DNA from: Candidatus Hecatellales archaeon
Lineage (GTDB): Archaea; Thermoproteota; Bathyarchaeia; Hecatellales; Hecatellaceae
DNA length: 7,517 bases
Direction of reading: 5' to 3'
NCBI GenBank assembly: GCA_003662485.1
Contig: QMYD01000051.1
Location: 1-7,517 of the forward strand
Shown one piece after another: positions 5,809-7,517 of the stretch (the first letter of the stretch is position 1; each line of letters begins with the position of its first letter). Under the pieces are notes generated by a model. That model worked only from the letters and a program-made list of their open reading frames with translations, was not told the DNA's origin and ran no database searches. Position numbers and translations under genes: made by a program.

Positions 5809-7517
5809 CCTTCAAGATGATTATTTGAGCAGTCTCGGAAGCTTCTGGAACCTCACCATGGGAGGGTGAAACGTAGGCAATCTCAAACCTTTCAAAGACC
5901 TCTTCATCAGCTACACCCATGGCGTAGAAGATTATTTTCCCGAGGAGTGTGTCTTCATCTGGGATTCCATCCCCATTCTTGTCTAGGTTTTCCATGGTGA
6001 ATCCTGGTTTAAGCTGGCTGGCAGCCCTAGCCATCCACATCCAGCTTCCATCATCTCCAAAGCCTAGGGGAACATGGTAGCCTGAAACCTGGGGATGCTT
6101 AAAGGTGGTTATGAAGGCTAGGAGGTATTCTGCTTGAAACCTGCCCTTCAAAATTTCTGCAGCCTCATCCTCCTTCGAGAGGAATAGAATAGCCACCTCC
6201 GCCGTTTTACGGCTGTCTAGGAGGGATGGGTCTGAAACTGTGGCAGCCTTCCCCAGCACGCCAAGCCAGTAGCCGTGGCTCCACCAGGCTACAACGGGCT
6301 TCCCCTCAAGGTTTTCCCTAATCCAGGCTAAGGCTTCAAGCCAGTCTGGCTTTGGAGTTTTGCTTGGGAGGGCTGAGGCAGCTATGGGTGGGGGGAAGTC
6401 AGCTGAGTCCACGGCTGCCAGGAAGGTTGGGAAGAGTAGGATTATGATGAGGATTGGGGTGAGGATGGCTAGTTTGGAGATGGGAGGCTTCCACCCCTGC
6501 TTTAACACCCTACCAGCTGTTTTTGAAATTTCAAGTAGGGCGTAGGCTGCGAGAAGGCTTAGGGCTGGAGCGGCTAGGAGGCTAAGCCTAACCATGGAGG
6601 CTAAGGCATAGAGCGAGGTTAGGGCGAAAAGCATGGTGTAGAGGGTTTCAGGCCTAACCTTCCTCGAGGCAAGTAGGAGGCCTAAAACGCCTAGGGGTAG
6701 GATTCCTCCAAGGGCTATGTAGCTTGAAGCCCAGGTTCCAGTCTTATAGTCCAGTGAGGCCTCCCTTAAAATGCCTAGGAGCGTTGAGGGTCGAACTGCT
6801 GGATTTAAGACTTCCAGGCTTTCGTAGGTTAGGGCTGAAGTTAGACCGGAATAGTATAGGGCTAAGCCTCCAACCGCTGTGAGGGTTAGGCTGAAGGCTA
6901 GCTGAAGCCTCCTCCTAGAAGCTGGGAGAAGCCTATGGAGGCTTTCGAGGGAACATACGAGGATGGCTGCTAGAAGTGTGGGGAGGGCTGGAAGGGAGGC
7001 AATAATGTGGAGGCCGGGTGTTGGAAAGGGTAGGGCCAGCAGGATTCCAAGGAAAACTGTTAGGAGGTAGGAGGCTGCCAGGCGTGGGGTATAACCTTGA
7101 AGCAGAACCACGGCGAAAACGAGACTGGCTAGGAGGAAGCCTGCATAGTAGCAGAACTCCCAGGAAATGTTCAGGTAGGCTAGTGAGACCCCAGCGGCGG
7201 CGGAGTAGGTTAGAGCCCTAATCCTAGAAGCCGTTTTTAAAGCTTTGAGGAAGAGGAGGGAGACGAGGAGGAGTAGGGGGATTCCGAGTATTGAAGATTC
7301 GAGGAAGCCTGCAGCCGTGTGGTTAACGTAGATGGGGCATAAGGCTCCTAGGAGGGCTGCTAGGAGACCTGTTTTCCCGCCTTCAAGCTGCCTACCCAAG
7401 AAGTAGAGTAGTATTATGCTTGGGATGGCTGAGGTGGGGGGTAGGAAGAAGGCTATTTGAAGAAGGGACACCCCTAACCTGCCAACCAGCCCATAGATGC
7501 CTGCAATGGTTAAGGGA
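5798..7517 (-). CDS. STT3/AglB-like oligosaccharyltransferase, C-terminal 572 residues (5' end outside window)
   Basis: This is a divergent member of the STT3/AglB family, which transfers a lipid-linked glycan to asparagine on secreted proteins. Numbering starts at the first complete codon in the window (7514-7516). Multiple membrane segments fill residues 1 to about 370. The soluble C-terminal part follows. The family layout is visible: NHTAAGFLESS (65-75) where others have the second acidic motif; TGTWASSYIALG (259-270) after external loop 5; AWWSHGYWL (410-418) where others have WWDYG; and an acidic loop DKNGDGIPDED (512-522). The frame is open to the edge, so the GTG at 7469-7471 is internal. 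The first acidic motif (DxD in loop 1) is outside the window. Active-site motifs differ from the usual form, so it may be a paralogue with altered activity. No gene symbol is given for that reason. Confidence 0.85.
   Translation of the reverse strand, partial: PLTIAGIYGLVGRLGVSLLQIAFFLPPTSAIPSIILLYFLGRQLEGGKTGLLAALLGALCPIYVNHTAAGFLESSILGIPLLLLVSLLFLKALKTASRIRALTYSAAAGVSLAYLNISWEFCYYAGFLLASLVFAVVLLQGYTPRLAASYLLTVFLGILLALPFPTPGLHIIASLPALPTLLAAILVCSLESLHRLLPASRRRLQLAFSLTLTAVGGLALYYSGLTSALTYESLEVLNPAVRPSTLLGILREASLDYKTGTWASSYIALGGILPLGVLGLLLASRKVRPETLYTMLFALTSLYALASMVRLSLLAAPALSLLAAYALLEISKTAGRVLKQGWKPPISKLAILTPILIIILLFPTFLAAVDSADFPPPIAASALPSKTPKPDWLEALAWIRENLEGKPVVAWWSHGYWLGVLGKAATVSDPSLLDSRKTAEVAILFLSKEDEAAEILKGRFQAEYLLAFITTFKHPQVSGYHVPLGFGDDGSWMWMARAASQLKPGFTMENLDKNGDGIPDEDTLLGKIIFYAMGVADEEVFERFEIAYVSPSHGEVPEASETAQIIILKVKD

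Noticed and set aside
5809..5850. Rho-independent or T-run terminator after nop10
   Set aside because: No stem with a T-run and no archaeal-style run of five or more T is present at this place.
7469..7471. GTG as the start of the STT3-like gene
   Set aside because: The frame stays open to the window edge with membrane-like sequence (LTIAGIYGLVGRLG), and STT3 proteins need further N-terminal helices and the first acidic motif.
1..7517. CRISPR array, insertion sequence, tRNA, rRNA or defence system
   Set aside because: No spaced direct repeats, transposase motifs, terminal inverted repeats, cloverleaf-type boxes or rRNA-like stretches were seen. Nearly all bases are used by recognisable housekeeping or transport genes.

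Overview
The window comes from an archaeon. The evidence is a run of archaea/eukaryote-type information genes with no bacterial counterparts: PCNA, both subunits of the archaeal/eukaryotic primase, a GINS subunit, ribosomal proteins L44e and S27e, aIF2-alpha and Nop10. Next to them is an STT3/AglB-type oligosaccharyltransferase. The visible genes are densely packed, arginine is written mostly as AGG/AGA, and several starts are TTG, GTG or apparently CTG, often with a purine-rich Shine-Dalgarno-like stretch. I cannot place the phylum from this window alone. A TACK or Bathyarchaeia-like lineage is possible, but that is inference.

Layout. Positions 1-660 (minus strand) hold the N-terminal 220 residues of a major facilitator superfamily exporter that runs off the left edge. 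Positions 661-764 are a divergent promoter region with a TATA element inside a perfect 8+8 bp inverted repeat. Positions 765-5808 (plus strand) are a single tightly packed cluster: pcn, priL, priS, gins51, rpl44e, rps27e, aIF2-alpha and nop10. Neighbouring genes overlap by 1 to 8 bases or are separated by at most 15 bases. Positions 5798-7517 (minus strand) hold the C-terminal 572 residues of an STT3/AglB-like protein that runs off the right edge. Its 3' end overlaps that of nop10 by 11 bp.

How the genes fit together. The first four cluster genes make replication-fork parts: the sliding clamp, the two primase subunits and a subunit of the CMG-like helicase complex. The last four make translation and ribosome-biogenesis parts: two zinc ribosomal proteins, the alpha subunit of the initiator-tRNA factor and the H/ACA RNP protein. 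Linkage of these two groups is a known archaeal theme and is seen here as one co-directional unit, probably co-transcribed and translationally coupled.

Points that most deserve a second look: (a) priS has no ATG, GTG or TTG that would include its conserved N-terminus, so it needs a CTG start, a -1 slip on a G6 run from priL (giving a PriL-PriS fusion), or a correction to the assembly; (b) the STT3-like protein departs from the usual form at each of the three active-site motifs I can locate; (c) the palindromic TATA element lies between the exporter and the replication cluster. I found no CRISPR array, insertion sequence, tRNA or rRNA. There is no gene-free stretch above about 105 bases.
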